A DNA stretch of 64,000 nucleotides, taken from the NCBI GenBank assembly GCA_963801475.1, contig CAWDEX010000002.1, positions 248,001 through 312,000 on the forward strand, in the 5' to 3' direction. The stretch is from DAOMFB01 sp963801475 (GTDB taxonomy: Bacteria > Acidobacteriota > Thermoanaerobaculia > UBA5066). The translations under genes were made by a program, and so were the position numbers. How positions within the stretch are numbered: position 1 is the stretch's first letter; each line of letters opens with the position of its first letter. Positions 7,469-18,470 of the stretch are shown in pieces. Under the pieces are notes generated by a model. It was not told the DNA's origin. It made no database searches and saw only the letters and a program-made list of their open reading frames with translations.

Positions 7469-9633
7469 AGCTCTCCTGGTCGCGCGACAACCGGATTCTC
7501 GGCGCGCTGTTCCTCGGGCTCGGGGCGGCCCTCGCCGGGCTCTACGCGCTCGTTCTCCGGACCCGGGCGCTGACGCCCGCCGCGGCGACGAACCGCGTCC
7601 TTCTCTTCGTCCTCTTCTACATCGTCGTCGTCCTGATCCTCGTTCTCCTCTTCGTCCTCGTCCGGGCCGCGGTCCGGCTCGTCCTCGAGGCGCGGCGCGG
7701 GGTGTTCGGTTCCCGATTCCGGGTCCGGATCGTCGCGACGAACGTCGGGCTCGCGCTCCTGCCGATCGTCCTTCTCCTCCTGCCGACGACCGGCCTTCTT
7801 CAGAAGAGCGTGGAGCAGTGGTTCGCGCCGGCCGTGGAGGAGACCGTCCGCTCCGGACGGGATGTCGTGGAGATCCTCCGGGGCCGGGCGGCCGGCCTGG
7901 AGGCCCGGACGGCCGAGCGCCTCGTTCCGAAACTCACGGCGGCTGGAGGAGACGCTGCGATCCTAGCCGCACTGTCTGCGGCCCGCGAGGACTCCGGGGT
8001 CGACCTGATCGAATGGCGCCGGGACGGGGCCCCTCCCGGCACGCCGCCCCTCGCGGTGAGCTCGCCCCGCTGGCCGGTCCGGGACGTCAAGGAACCGGAC
8101 CCCGAGTGGCTCGCCGACGCCCGCAGCCGGGGTCTGGCCCGCCGCGTGGAACAGACGGCCGGGGGCGGACGGACGGGGCGTACGGCCGTCGCCGTCCCGG
8201 GCGGCCTCCTCCTGGTCGGCACGTACGATCCCCCCGCCGAGGCGGTTGCCATCCGGCGGCTGTCGGAGGCGACCTCGGCCTACGCGATGCTCTCGGCCGA
8301 GCGCGCCTCCCTCGCGGCGATTCAGGTCCTCCTCTTCCTCCTCCTCGCCTTTCTCGTCCTGCTCGCCTCCGTCTGGGTCGGCCTCGTCCTGGCACGCCGG
8401 GTCACGCGCCCGATCGCCGCTCTCGCCGCATCGGCACGCCGCGTCGGCGCCGGCGACTTCGACACCTTCGTCGAGGTTGAGGGGGGCGACGAGATCGCGG
8501 CCCTCTCCGGAGCCTTCAATACGATGACGACCGAGCTCCGCGTGAGCCGCGGAGAGCTCATGCGGGCCAACGAGGAACTCGTGGCGACGAACCGGCGCCT
8601 CGATGACGAGCGCCGCCGGGTGGCGACGATCCTCGCCCACCTCGACGCCGGCGTCGTGGCCTTCGCCGAGGGCGGCGAGGTCCTCGCCCTCAACGAGACG
8701 GCGCGGCACCTGCTCGACGCGCCCGACGCCGTGGAGGGGCAGAGCCTCGAGGCGCTTCTCTCGTCCCCGATCCACGCCCCGCTCTCCCGCTTCCTCCGGC
8801 GCGCCCGGGGAGACCGGGGCCCGCGCGAGGCGACCTTCACGCTCTCCGGCCGGGTCGTGGACGCGCGCGTGGCGCGGGTGCCGGCCCAGCCGGATGAGGC
8901 GGCCTCGTGGGTCGTCACGCTGGAAGACACGACGGCTCTCGTCCGCGCGGAGCGGGCGGCTGCCTGGGAGGAAGCCGCGCGGAAGATGGCCCACGAGATC
9001 AAGAACCCGCTGACGCCGATCCGTCTCGCCGCCGAGAGGATGCGCCGGCGGGCGGCGGCTCCGGCCCTTCCGGACTCCGGAGCATCCGAACTCAAGGCGG
9101 TGGTCGAGGAGGGGGCCTCCACGATCATCGAGGAGGTCGGCACCCTTTCAGGCCTCGTCGACTCTTTCGGTCGTTTTGCACGGCTTCCGGCGGCGGTCCT
9201 TGCCCCGACCGACCTCGCCTCCGTCGTTTCGCAGGTGGCGAAACTCTACGGCGACGTGAAGCCGGGCGTGACCGTCGCAACCGACGTCCCCGAAGGGCTC
9301 CCCGAGGTCCGCGCCGACGCCGAGCAGATGAAGCGCGCCCTCGTCAACCTCGTCGACAACGCCGTCACGGCGACGCCCGCCGGCGGGCGCGTCGTGATCG
9401 CCGCCCGCGTGGAGAGGGGACGCGCGACGCTCGCGGTCGCCGACGAGGGACCCGGGATCCCACCCGAGGACCGCGAGCGCGTCTTCGACCCGACGTTCTC
9501 CACGAAGGGGCGCGGGACGGGCCTCGGCCTCGCCATCACGTCGCGGATCGCCGCGGAGCACTCGGGACGTGTCCGCGTGGAGGACAATGCCTCCGGCGGC
9601 TGCCGCTTCGTCATCGAATGGCCGGCCGCCTGA
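7465..9633 (+). CDS. NtrY-like membrane histidine kinase
   Basis: A 722-residue sensor kinase. Three hydrophobic segments lie in the first 110 residues, then an extracytoplasmic region of about 170 residues, another membrane helix near 290 (ASLAAIQVLLFLLLAFLVLL), a HAMP domain (RRVTRPIAALAASARRV), a PAS-like domain (about 385-490), an H-box with His about 510 (KMAHEIKNPLTPIRLAAERM) and an ATPase domain (LVNLVDNAVTATP, DEGPGIP, GRGTGLGLAI). The Asn-Pro-Leu-Thr-Pro H-box is typical of NtrY/NtrB relatives. It is coupled to the DUF4390 gene and 4 bp from its NtrC-type regulator. The signal is unknown; nitrogen control by homology only is not assured. Confidence 0.92.
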   Translation: MKLSWSRDNRILGALFLGLGAALAGLYALVLRTRALTPAAATNRVLLFVLFYIVVVLILVLLFVLVRAAVRLVLEARRGVFGSRFRVRIVATNVGLALLPIVLLLLPTTGLLQKSVEQWFAPAVEETVRSGRDVVEILRGRAAGLEARTAERLVPKLTAAGGDAAILAALSAAREDSGVDLIEWRRDGAPPGTPPLAVSSPRWPVRDVKEPDPEWLADARSRGLARRVEQTAGGGRTGRTAVAVPGGLLLVGTYDPPAEAVAIRRLSEATSAYAMLSAERASLAAIQVLLFLLLAFLVLLASVWVGLVLARRVTRPIAALAASARRVGAGDFDTFVEVEGGDEIAALSGAFNTMTTELRVSRGELMRANEELVATNRRLDDERRRVATILAHLDAGVVAFAEGGEVLALNETARHLLDAPDAVEGQSLEALLSSPIHAPLSRFLRRARGDRGPREATFTLSGRVVDARVARVPAQPDEAASWVVTLEDTTALVRAERAAAWEEAARKMAHEIKNPLTPIRLAAERMRRRAAAPALPDSGASELKAVVEEGASTIIEEVGTLSGLVDSFGRFARLPAAVLAPTDLASVVSQVAKLYGDVKPGVTVATDVPEGLPEVRADAEQMKRALVNLVDNAVTATPAGGRVVIAARVERGRATLAVADEGPGIPPEDRERVFDPTFSTKGRGTGLGLAITSRIAAEHSGRVRVEDNASGGCRFVIEWPAA

Positions 9634-9637
9634 CGCC

Positions 9638-11035
<1,398 letters not shown>

Positions 11036-11038
11036 CCG

Positions 11039-12466
11039 TTACTCGGGCCGGCGCCGCACGCGGCCGGACTCGGGGATCCGCGGCAGCGGCTCGGCGGCCT
11101 CGGCCAGCGCGTAGGTCATCGCGACCATCGCCGCGGTGGCCTGGTTCAGCTGGACCGGGTCCACCTTGTCGTACGTGTCGTTGGCCGTGTGGTGGACGTC
11201 GAAGTACCGGCTCGAGTCGTTCCGCAGGCCGAAAAGCGGCATTCCCGAGGCGAGAAGCGGGGAGACGTCGGCGCCGCCGGCTCCCCCCTTCCGGAACTCG
11301 CCGGCGCCGATCCCCGCGAGGAACGTCTCCATTTCCTTCATGAACGCCTCGGCGCCGGGCCCCGCGTTCCAGGAGTAGCCGTACACCCGGTCGCCTCCAG
11401 CGTCCGCCTCGATGGCGGCCACGTGCTTCGGGAGCTCGGCGGCGTGCCCGGCCGCGTAAGCGCGCCCTCCGCGGAGGCCGTTCTCCTCGTTCGCGAAGAG
11501 GACGACCCGGATCGTCCGGCGCGGTCTTCGCGGAAGCGCCCCGATGAGCCGCGCCGCCTCGATCGAGATCGCGCAGCCGGCGCCGTCGTCGATGGCGCCC
11601 GTTCCGAGGTCCCACGAGTCGAGATGTCCGCCCACGAGGACGATCTCCTCCGGCGCCTCGCGCCCGGGGATCTCACCGATGACGTTCGCCGACTCGGCGT
11701 CGGGTCCCGTCTCCGTCCGAAGCTTCAGCGTCACCGAGACCGGTCGGCCTTCGGCAAGGACGCGGTGCAACAGGTCCGCGTCGGGCGCCGAAAGCGAGGC
11801 GGCCGGAATCTCCGGCGTCCTCTCGTCGTAGTCCATCGCGCCGGTGTGCGGCAGGCGGTCGGCGTCGGTTCCGACGGACCGGATCAGGACGGCGAGCGCT
11901 CCGACCTTCGCGGCGTGGACGGCGCCCCCGCCCCGGATGGGCACGGTCTCTCCGTAGCCGCCGCCGTCCCGCCGGCGTTCGGTCTTCTTCCAGATGAAGA
12001 CGATCTTCCCCCTTGCCTTCTCCCCGAGCGCATCGACGGCCGCGAGCGAGTCGGCCTCGACGACTTCCCCGCTGATCCCCTCCGGCGGCGTCGAGACGCT
12101 CCCGCCGAGGGCGGCCACGGCGAAATCCTGCCGGTGAGGCGCCGTCATCGAGGCGCTCTCCGAGATCCGCCGCCAGACGGGCACGAGCACCCTTTCGGCC
12201 CGGACGTTCGAGAAGCCGAGCGCCTTGAGCGTCGCGACCCCCCAGGCCACGGCCGCGCGGTCGCCCGGAGAGCCCGCGAGTCGCGGACCGACGGAGTCGG
12301 TCAGACCGCGAAGGATCTCGGGAGCTCGCGAAGAGGTCATCGCGGCGCCGACGAGCCGCTCCATGTCGGCGCGCATCGCCGCCGTGAGGGGACCCTCGGC
12401 GGCGGCGGGAGGACCGACGAGCGCGGACAGACCCAGAACCGCGGCAAGGCGTTGCGACCGGTTCAA
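11039..12466 (-). CDS. Secreted M28-family zinc aminopeptidase/carboxypeptidase
   Basis: A 475-residue protein with signal peptide (AAVLGLSALVGPPAAAEG). It has a protease-associated insert followed by an M28 peptidase domain. Visible zinc ligands and catalytic residues are VGGHLDSWDLGTGAIDDGAG (His, Asp, Asp), NEENGLRGG (Glu-Glu), EADAGGD (Asp) and VHHTANDTYD (His). Overall organisation resembles carboxypeptidase Q. It lies 4 bp downstream of the formiminotransferase gene, so the two are probably co-transcribed. It likely digests peptides in the periplasm or outside the cell. Confidence 0.9.
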   Translation of the reverse strand: MNRSQRLAAVLGLSALVGPPAAAEGPLTAAMRADMERLVGAAMTSSRAPEILRGLTDSVGPRLAGSPGDRAAVAWGVATLKALGFSNVRAERVLVPVWRRISESASMTAPHRQDFAVAALGGSVSTPPEGISGEVVEADSLAAVDALGEKARGKIVFIWKKTERRRDGGGYGETVPIRGGGAVHAAKVGALAVLIRSVGTDADRLPHTGAMDYDERTPEIPAASLSAPDADLLHRVLAEGRPVSVTLKLRTETGPDAESANVIGEIPGREAPEEIVLVGGHLDSWDLGTGAIDDGAGCAISIEAARLIGALPRRPRRTIRVVLFANEENGLRGGRAYAAGHAAELPKHVAAIEADAGGDRVYGYSWNAGPGAEAFMKEMETFLAGIGAGEFRKGGAGGADVSPLLASGMPLFGLRNDSSRYFDVHHTANDTYDKVDPVQLNQATAAMVAMTYALAEAAEPLPRIPESGRVRRRPE

Positions 12467-12470
12467 GCGG

Positions 12471-13394
12471 TCACTCCTCGGACGCCGAGAAGGCGATGTC
12501 GAGGAGCTTGTTCTCGAGAACCTGCGGCCCGGGATCGGCCTCGAGCCGGAGGTAGTGGGACGCCACGGCGAGCAGCGCCGCGTTCGGAACGAGCCCGACG
12601 ATCTCCGATCCGACGACGGGGACGCCGTGGCGCTCGGCCTCGGACCGGACGGTCTCGAAGACGCGGTGGAGCGGCGTCTTCTCGTAGTTCGTCATGTTGA
12701 TGGAGACCTGCACCTGGCCACGCGCCTCGAGCTTCACGCCCATCGCCTTCACGAAGCGGTAGCCCCCCGAAAGGTGACGGATCGCCTTCGCGATCCGGTC
12801 GGCCACGGCGAGGTCGGCCGTGCCGAGGTTGATGTTGTACGCGATCAGCGGCGCCCGTGCGCCGACGACGGTCGCGCCGCCGCTCGGGTGCGGCGTCCCC
12901 GGGCCGAAGTCGGGCTTCCAGGCCGCGTCCTTCATCTTCGCGGCCAGCCCCTCGAACTCCCCCTTCCGGATGTTCGCTAGGTTCTGACGTTCCGGAGATG
13001 ACGCGGCCTCTTCGTACAGATAGACCGGGAGCGCGAACCGGTCGGCGAGCCGGCTTCCCAGCTCCTTCGCCAGGGCGACGCAGTCGGCCGACGTGGCGCC
13101 CCGGATCGGGACGAAGGGAATGACGTCCACCGCGCCGAGCCGCGGATGGGCGCCCCGATGCGTCCGGAGGTCGATGGCCTGAAGGGCCGCCTCGACGAGG
13201 GCGGTCATCGCGTCGAGGAGGCCGGGACCGTCCCCCAGGAACGTGAAGACCGAGCGGTTGTGATCTTCGTCGGAGGTCCGGTCGAGGAGGAGAACCCCCT
13301 TCCCAGCCCGGACGGCCGACTCGGCCAGGCGGACGACGACGTCGTCGCGCCGGCCCTCGCTGACGTTGGGAATGCACTCAATCAGGTTCTTCAT
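12471..13394 (-). CDS. ftcD: Glutamate formiminotransferase
   Basis: A 307-residue monofunctional glutamate formimidoyltransferase, which transfers the formimino group from formiminoglutamate to tetrahydrofolate in histidine degradation. Typical motifs are LIECIPNVSEGR at the N-terminus, THRGAHPRLGAVDVIPFVP (catalytic His), YNINLGTADLAVADRIAKA, GYRFVKAMGVKLEARGQVQV and INMTNYEKTPLHRVFE. The cyclodeaminase half found in the animal enzyme is absent. I start at ATG 13394, where the family N-terminus begins; upstream in-frame ATGs at 13412 and 13433 would add up to 13 residues. Other hut genes are not in the window. Confidence 0.93.
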   Translation of the reverse strand: MKNLIECIPNVSEGRRDDVVVRLAESAVRAGKGVLLLDRTSDEDHNRSVFTFLGDGPGLLDAMTALVEAALQAIDLRTHRGAHPRLGAVDVIPFVPIRGATSADCVALAKELGSRLADRFALPVYLYEEAASSPERQNLANIRKGEFEGLAAKMKDAAWKPDFGPGTPHPSGGATVVGARAPLIAYNINLGTADLAVADRIAKAIRHLSGGYRFVKAMGVKLEARGQVQVSINMTNYEKTPLHRVFETVRSEAERHGVPVVGSEIVGLVPNAALLAVASHYLRLEADPGPQVLENKLLDIAFSASEE

Positions 13395-13440
13395 CGACGA
13401 TTCCGTTTCCATCGGATCGTACCCTGCTAGCATTCCCCCG

Positions 13441-15441
13441 ATGAATCCGTACGAGGGCAGCCCGTCCCTCGCGCCCGAGGCACGGGAGAAGGTTCTTCAG
13501 ACGTTCCGGCACACCCTTCAGCTGGTGCGCGACGGCCGCAACGAGGAAGCTCTCCTCGGCTGCGACTTCATCCTGAAGATGGACTCGCGTTTCGCGCCAG
13601 CCCACCGGCTCCTCGGAAGCCTTCGCGGCGTGCCGGCCGGCCATCGGATCGACCTCGCGCCGTTCGCCTTCTACGGCGACGCTCCGGCCGCGGCTGCACC
13701 ACCGCCGGCTCCGGGCCCGTTCGACGCCGAGCTGGCCTTCGAAACGCCACCGCCAAAGGCCGCGCCCGCGCCGCCGCCCACGGCCGCGCCGCCACCGGCC
13801 GGAGGCCTCGACGACCTCGTCTTCGACGACTTCGCCCCGAGGGGAGGGGCCCCGCCCCAGCCCGCGCCGGCCCCGTTCCCCGAGACCTCCTTTGCCGGCC
13901 TCACCGACACGCCCGCCCCTTCCGCCGCCGTGGAATCCCGGGCGTTCGCGATCTCCGGCGGAGACGCCGCTCCGGGCGAAGAACCTGCGAAAGTCTTCGA
14001 AGACCTCGACATGAGCGTGGCCACCGGGCCCGGTTCCGCGAGCCCCTCGGGGGCGCCGGCCCGCCCCGCGCCGACGCCGCCCCCGTCCCGTCCCGCCCCC
14101 GAGCCGGCCGGTGCGGCCCTCGATCCGCGGATCGCGCAGTTCCTCAAGCAGGGCGACGAGGCGATGGCGCGCGGTAACGCCCAGGAGGCCATCGACCTCT
14201 GGAGCCGCGTCTTCCTCATCGACCTGTCGAACGAGGACGCCTCGCGGCGGATCGACTCCGCCCGCGAGACGCTGGCCGATTCGGCGCGCAAGGTCGACGT
14301 CCTCCTCTCCGAGGGGACCCAGCTCTACGACGCCGGCAACCTCTCGGGGGCACGGACGAAGTTCCTCGACGTTCTCGCCCTGTCCGAGCACGACGCCACG
14401 GCGCGTTCGTACCTGAACCAGATCGACGCCGCCCTTGCCGCGCCCGGCGCCGCGTCGTCGGGCTCCGGAGACTCCGAGTTCCTCCGGACCGAGATCGAAG
14501 CGCCGGCCCTGCCGTCGTACGCCGAGGAGGAGGGGCTCGACCCGGGGCGGACCCTCGCCGTCGTCGTCCCCGACGAAGCCGCTGCCCCCGTCGAGCGGCG
14601 GGAGGCTCCCCCTCCGGCACGCCGGCGGCCATCTCTCGACCTCCGGCTCCTCCTGCCGGCGGGACTTATCGTCCTGGCGGTCATCGCCGGCGGCGCCTGG
14701 TGGTTCTTCCGTGGACGCCGGCCGTCCCCGACGGCCGAGCCGAAGCCGGCGGCGCCGGCGGCGACGACCGCTCCGGCGAAGCCCAGGGCGACGGCGGAGG
14801 ACCCTTTCACGCAGGCCCAGGCGCTCTTCTCGCAGGGGAAAGTGGACGCAGCGATCCAGATCCTCCTCGCGGTCCCCGACGCCGACCCGCGCCACAACGA
14901 GGCGCTGACGAAGATCGACCAGTATCGCAACGCCGGCGTCCCGACGCCGGTGCCGCCGGCGCCGAACGGGGCCGCCCTCGAAGAGCTCCGCGCGCAGGGC
15001 TTCGCGGCCCTCAAGGCGAGCAAGTACATCGAGGCTTTCAAGGCGCTCGACCCGGTCGTCAAGGCGCGCCCCGAGGACACCGAAGCCCAGCAGGGGCTGC
15101 GCCGCGCGCGGGAGGCGGTGGACGGTCTCCGGAGCGCCGTGAAGTCGTACTCCGAGGGGGACTACGACAGCGCCATCAAGCTCCTCTGGGAGCTCCGGAA
15201 AGCCGACGCGAAGAACCAGGACGTCGAGGACTACCTCGTCAACGCGTACGTCAACTCCGGGATCCAGGCTCTCCAGTCGGGAAACAACGCCCGCGCCTTC
15301 GAAGCGTTCCAGGACGCCGTGAAGCTCCATCCGTCCGACGCGGAGGCCCAGCGGCTCCTGAAGTTCTCCCGGAAATACCCGAAGGGGGCCACCGACCTCA
15401 TGGCCCGCACATTCGTCCGTCACCTCTCCCCCCGCCCGTGA
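13441..15441 (+). CDS. TPR-repeat membrane protein with Pro/Ala-rich linkers
   Basis: A 666-residue protein. Residues 1-65 form a TPR-like helical unit. Residues 75-230 are a Pro/Ala-rich low-complexity region with short acidic patches (GGLDDLVFDDFAP). Then come TPR units (QFLKQGDEAMARGNAQEAID, LLSEGTQLYDAGNLSGARTK), one transmembrane helix near 400-420 (LLLPAGLIVLAVIAGGAWWF) and C-terminal extracytoplasmic TPRs (LKASKYIEAFKALDPV, YSEGDYDSAIKLLWEL). TPRs on both sides of the membrane suggest a scaffold joining cytoplasmic and periplasmic partners. TAGCAT lies 7 nt before the ATG. No enzymatic motif is seen. Confidence 0.85.
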   Translation: MNPYEGSPSLAPEAREKVLQTFRHTLQLVRDGRNEEALLGCDFILKMDSRFAPAHRLLGSLRGVPAGHRIDLAPFAFYGDAPAAAAPPPAPGPFDAELAFETPPPKAAPAPPPTAAPPPAGGLDDLVFDDFAPRGGAPPQPAPAPFPETSFAGLTDTPAPSAAVESRAFAISGGDAAPGEEPAKVFEDLDMSVATGPGSASPSGAPARPAPTPPPSRPAPEPAGAALDPRIAQFLKQGDEAMARGNAQEAIDLWSRVFLIDLSNEDASRRIDSARETLADSARKVDVLLSEGTQLYDAGNLSGARTKFLDVLALSEHDATARSYLNQIDAALAAPGAASSGSGDSEFLRTEIEAPALPSYAEEEGLDPGRTLAVVVPDEAAAPVERREAPPPARRRPSLDLRLLLPAGLIVLAVIAGGAWWFFRGRRPSPTAEPKPAAPAATTAPAKPRATAEDPFTQAQALFSQGKVDAAIQILLAVPDADPRHNEALTKIDQYRNAGVPTPVPPAPNGAALEELRAQGFAALKASKYIEAFKALDPVVKARPEDTEAQQGLRRAREAVDGLRSAVKSYSEGDYDSAIKLLWELRKADAKNQDVEDYLVNAYVNSGIQALQSGNNARAFEAFQDAVKLHPSDAEAQRLLKFSRKYPKGATDLMARTFVRHLSPRP

Positions 15442-15448
15442 GCCGCTG

Positions 15449-16090
15449 ATGGCCGACACGCCGCGCGACCCACTGGCGGAGCACCCCCTCGGGGGCGAGG
15501 CGCCACGGCGCCCGTCGAAAGGAAAGACGCTCTCTCTCTTTCCTGACCTCGGAGAGGCGCCGATCCACAAAGACTCCGACGAGGCCGCACCGCCGGCTCC
15601 GGCTCCGCCCGCCGCCGGCCCCGGCGATCCCGAAGCGCTCCCGGAGGCCGAGGAGGCTCCGGAGGGCCTGGAGGAGAGCGTCGCGTTCGCCCGACGCCTC
15701 ACCGCCGGCCTCGCGGACCTCCTGATCCTGACTCTCGTCGGCGCCGTCGAACTCGCCGCAGGCTCGCTCGCGCTCGATCTGCGCTTCCCGCTCGCAGCGT
15801 TCGTTCCGCTCGGCGCGTTCCTCGTCCTCGTCGCCCTCGTCCTCCTCGTTCTCGCGCCGTTCGTCTGGGGGACGACGCCGGGGATGGCGCTCGCCGACCT
15901 CCGGATCCGCGCCGGGGACGGCGGCTCGCCGACGCTCGCCGCCTCGTTTCTCAGGTTCCTCGGGTTCCTGCTGACCGGCCTTCTCGCCGGCGTGCCGCTG
16001 CTCCTTTCGGCCTTCGACCGCCGCGGACGCACCTTGGCCGACCTTCTGTCGGGAACGACCGTCGTCTCCGCCGAACGACACGGCGCCTGA
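15449..16090 (+). CDS. RDD family membrane protein
   Basis: A 213-residue protein with a Pro/Ala/Glu-rich cytoplasmic N-terminus (1-70) followed by an RDD domain. The name-giving motif appears as ARRLTAGLADLLIL, where RLTAGLAD stands for the RxxAxxxD consensus. Hydrophobic segments lie around residues 83-100, 108-133 and 168-190, with GTTPGMALADLRI typical of RDD proteins between them. The function of the family is mostly unknown, with ion or solute transport proposed for some members. It starts 7 bp after the TPR gene and ends in a TGATG overlap with nadE, so it sits inside one operon. Confidence 0.8.
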   Translation: MADTPRDPLAEHPLGGEAPRRPSKGKTLSLFPDLGEAPIHKDSDEAAPPAPAPPAAGPGDPEALPEAEEAPEGLEESVAFARRLTAGLADLLILTLVGAVELAAGSLALDLRFPLAAFVPLGAFLVLVALVLLVLAPFVWGTTPGMALADLRIRAGDGGSPTLAASFLRFLGFLLTGLLAGVPLLLSAFDRRGRTLADLLSGTTVVSAERHGA

Positions 16091-17781
16091 TGCGGCTCGC
16101 CCTCGCCCAGCTGAACACCACCGTGGGCGACTTCGGCGGGAACGCGGAGAAGATCGTCCTGGCGCTCGAGCGGGCGGAAGAGGCCGGGGCACACCTCCTC
16201 GCCGTCCCGGAGCTGGCCGTCTGCGGCTACCCGCCGCGCGACCTGATCGACCGCCCCGCCTTCCAGCGGGAGGCGGCCCGGTCCCTCACGGCGCTCGCGC
16301 GGCGCACGCGGGAGACGGCGCTTCTCGTCGGCACGTTCCTTCCGAACCGGCGGCCGACGGGAAAGCCCTTCCACAACGCGGCCGTTCTCCTCCACCGGGG
16401 CCGCGCGCGGGCGATCGCGAAGAAGCTCCTCCTCCCCACCTACGACGTCTTCGACGAGGGCCGCCACTTCGAGCCGGGGAGCGCGCCCGTCGTCGTCCCG
16501 CTGGCCGGAGAGCGGCTGGGCCTCTCGATCTGCGAGGACCTCTGGAACGACAAGGACTTCTGGCGGACACGCCGCCTCTACCGCGAGGACCCGGGGGAAG
16601 AGATGGTCCGCCGCGGCGCGACGGCGATCGTCAACATCTCGGCCTCCCCCTTCAGCGAGGGGAAGCCGCGCCTTCGCCGCCGGATGCTCGCGCGCCTCGC
16701 GCGCGACGGCCGCGTCCCCGTCGCCTACGTGAACCTCGTCGGCGGGAACGACGAGCTCGTCTTCGACGGGGGGACGATCGTCCTCGACGGGCACGGGCGC
16801 GTCGCCGCGCGCGGCGCCCTCTTCGCGGAGGACCTCCTCGTCGTCGACCTCCCGAAGGGAAAGAGCCCCCGCGGCGTCGTCCCCGTGGCCGGGTCCGGGC
16901 CGGAGGACCTCCCGGACGACGCCGAGGGGAACGCCCTCGAGTCGCTTCGCCGCGCCCTCGTCCTCGGAATCCGCGACTACGCGAGGAAGTGCGGTTTCGC
17001 GTCGGCGATCCTCGGCCTCTCGGGCGGCATCGACTCGGCCCTCGTGGCGGCCCTCGCCGTGGATGCTCTGGGCGCGACAAACGTGACCGGTTTCGGCCTG
17101 CCGTCCCCCTTCTCCTCCGAGGGATCCGTGGCCGACGCCCGCGTCCTCGCGGCGAATCTCGGGATCCGCTTCGAGGTCCTTTCGATCGACCGCCTCTTCG
17201 CCGAGGCGAAGCGGACGCTCGCGCCGCTCTTTGCGGGACGGACGGAGGACGTCACGGAGGAGAACGTCCAGTCGCGGCTCCGGGGCCTCCTCCTGATGGC
17301 CGTCTCGAACAAGTTCGGTCCCCTCGTCCTGACGACCGGGAACAAGAGCGAGCTCGCCGTCGGCTACTGCACGCTCTACGGCGACATGTGCGGAGGCCTC
17401 GCGCCGATCTCCGATCTGCCGAAGATGCGCGTCTACGCCCTCGCCCGCCACCTGAACGCGCGCGCGGGGCGGCCCCTGATTCCCGCGTCGAGCCTGACGA
17501 AACCCCCGTCGGCCGAGCTCCGCCCGGACCAGACGGACCAGGACTCGCTCCCGCCCTACGACCTCCTGGACGCGATCCTCGAGTCGCTCGTCGAACGCAA
17601 CCTGTCGGCCGAGGCCACGGCCAGGCGCGTGAAGGCGTCGCTCTCCCTCGTCCGGGGGATCGCGCACCAGCTCGATCGCGCCGAGTACAAGCGGGCGCAG
17701 GCCGCTCCGGGACTCAAGGTCTCGATGAAGGCGTTCGGAACGGGACGCCGCATCCCGATCGCCCAGAGGTCTCCGGCCTGA
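16090..17781 (+). CDS. nadE: Glutamine-dependent NAD+ synthetase
   Basis: A 563-residue two-domain enzyme making NAD+ from deamido-NAD+, ATP and glutamine. The N-terminal nitrilase-type glutaminase has its Glu (VPELAVCGYPPRD), Lys (KKLLLPTYDVFDEGRHFEPG) and Cys (LSICEDLWND). The C-terminal synthetase has the PP-loop LGLSGGIDSALVAALAVDAL, TGNKSELAVGYCTLYGDM and LTKPPSAELRPDQTDQDSLP. Length is normal for the bacterial glutamine-dependent class. It starts in a TGATG overlap with the RDD gene and its stop overlaps the CTG start proposed for the methyltransferase. Confidence 0.96.
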   Translation: MRLALAQLNTTVGDFGGNAEKIVLALERAEEAGAHLLAVPELAVCGYPPRDLIDRPAFQREAARSLTALARRTRETALLVGTFLPNRRPTGKPFHNAAVLLHRGRARAIAKKLLLPTYDVFDEGRHFEPGSAPVVVPLAGERLGLSICEDLWNDKDFWRTRRLYREDPGEEMVRRGATAIVNISASPFSEGKPRLRRRMLARLARDGRVPVAYVNLVGGNDELVFDGGTIVLDGHGRVAARGALFAEDLLVVDLPKGKSPRGVVPVAGSGPEDLPDDAEGNALESLRRALVLGIRDYARKCGFASAILGLSGGIDSALVAALAVDALGATNVTGFGLPSPFSSEGSVADARVLAANLGIRFEVLSIDRLFAEAKRTLAPLFAGRTEDVTEENVQSRLRGLLLMAVSNKFGPLVLTTGNKSELAVGYCTLYGDMCGGLAPISDLPKMRVYALARHLNARAGRPLIPASSLTKPPSAELRPDQTDQDSLPPYDLLDAILESLVERNLSAEATARRVKASLSLVRGIAHQLDRAEYKRAQAAPGLKVSMKAFGTGRRIPIAQRSPA

Positions 17782-18470
17782 GCGCCGCCGCCGCCCCGCG
17801 CTATCCGTGGAAGGAGATTCCCGGCTCCTCGCACGAGATCCTCCTGGCGACGATCGCGGCGCGCGGGACCGGACTGAAGCTCCTCGACTTCGGATACGGC
17901 GCCGGGGAACTCGCCCGGAGGGTTCGCGCCCGCTGCAGCTACCTCGCGGGCATCGAGCTCGACGCCGAGGCGGCGCTCCGCGCGGCCGGTCTCTTCGACC
18001 GGTCCATGACCGAGGACCTCCTCGAATCGCTCGAGAAGCTCGACGGGGAGGCGTTCGACGTGGTCGTCGCGGCCGACGTCCTCGAGCACCTTCCGGACCC
18101 CGGCCGGGCGCTCGATCTCCTTCGCCCCCTCGTGAAGCCGGGTGGACTTCTCCTCGTCTCGCTGCCCAACGTCGCGAACGTCACGGTCCGCCTTGCCCTC
18201 CTCTTCGGACGCTTCACTTACACCCCGCGCGGTCTTCTCGACGCCTCGCACCTCCGGTTCTTCACCCGCCGGACGGGGCACGCGCTTCTCGTGGAGCACG
18301 GATTCCGCGTCGAGACGGTTCGGCCGACCGCGATGCCCGTGGAACTGGCCGTCCCCGGCCTCGGCCGGCCGCCCCTGGCGCCGCTCGTCCGCGCCGCCGC
18401 GGTCCTGCTGGCGCGGATCCGGCCGACGCTCTTCGGCTACCAGTTCGTCTACGCGGCGGTCCCGGCATGA
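17778..18470 (+). CDS. SAM-dependent class I methyltransferase (CTG start proposed)
   Basis: A 230-residue methyltransferase with motif I LLDFGYGAGELARRV, motif II around FDVVVAADVLEHLPDPG and a post-motif KPGGLLLVSLPNVANVT, resembling Methyltransf_11/23 enzymes. No ATG, GTG or TTG exists in frame between the nadE stop and motif I. CTG 17778 overlaps the nadE stop as CTGA, with GAGG 8 nt upstream, and is the most economical start. Its stop overlaps the next glycosyltransferase ATG (ATGA). The neighbour and the fold suggest modification of a lipid or sugar during glycan synthesis. The substrate is unknown. Confidence 0.85.
   Translation: MSAAAAPRYPWKEIPGSSHEILLATIAARGTGLKLLDFGYGAGELARRVRARCSYLAGIELDAEAALRAAGLFDRSMTEDLLESLEKLDGEAFDVVVAADVLEHLPDPGRALDLLRPLVKPGGLLLVSLPNVANVTVRLALLFGRFTYTPRGLLDASHLRFFTRRTGHALLVEHGFRVETVRPTAMPVELAVPGLGRPPLAPLVRAAAVLLARIRPTLFGYQFVYAAVPA

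Noticed and set aside
13378..17667. A 1429-codon open frame on the minus strand
   Set aside because: It lies antisense to the TPR, RDD and nadE genes, which have clear family motifs. Its translation is Arg/Gly/Glu-rich without recognisable domains, typical of a shadow frame in about 70% GC DNA.
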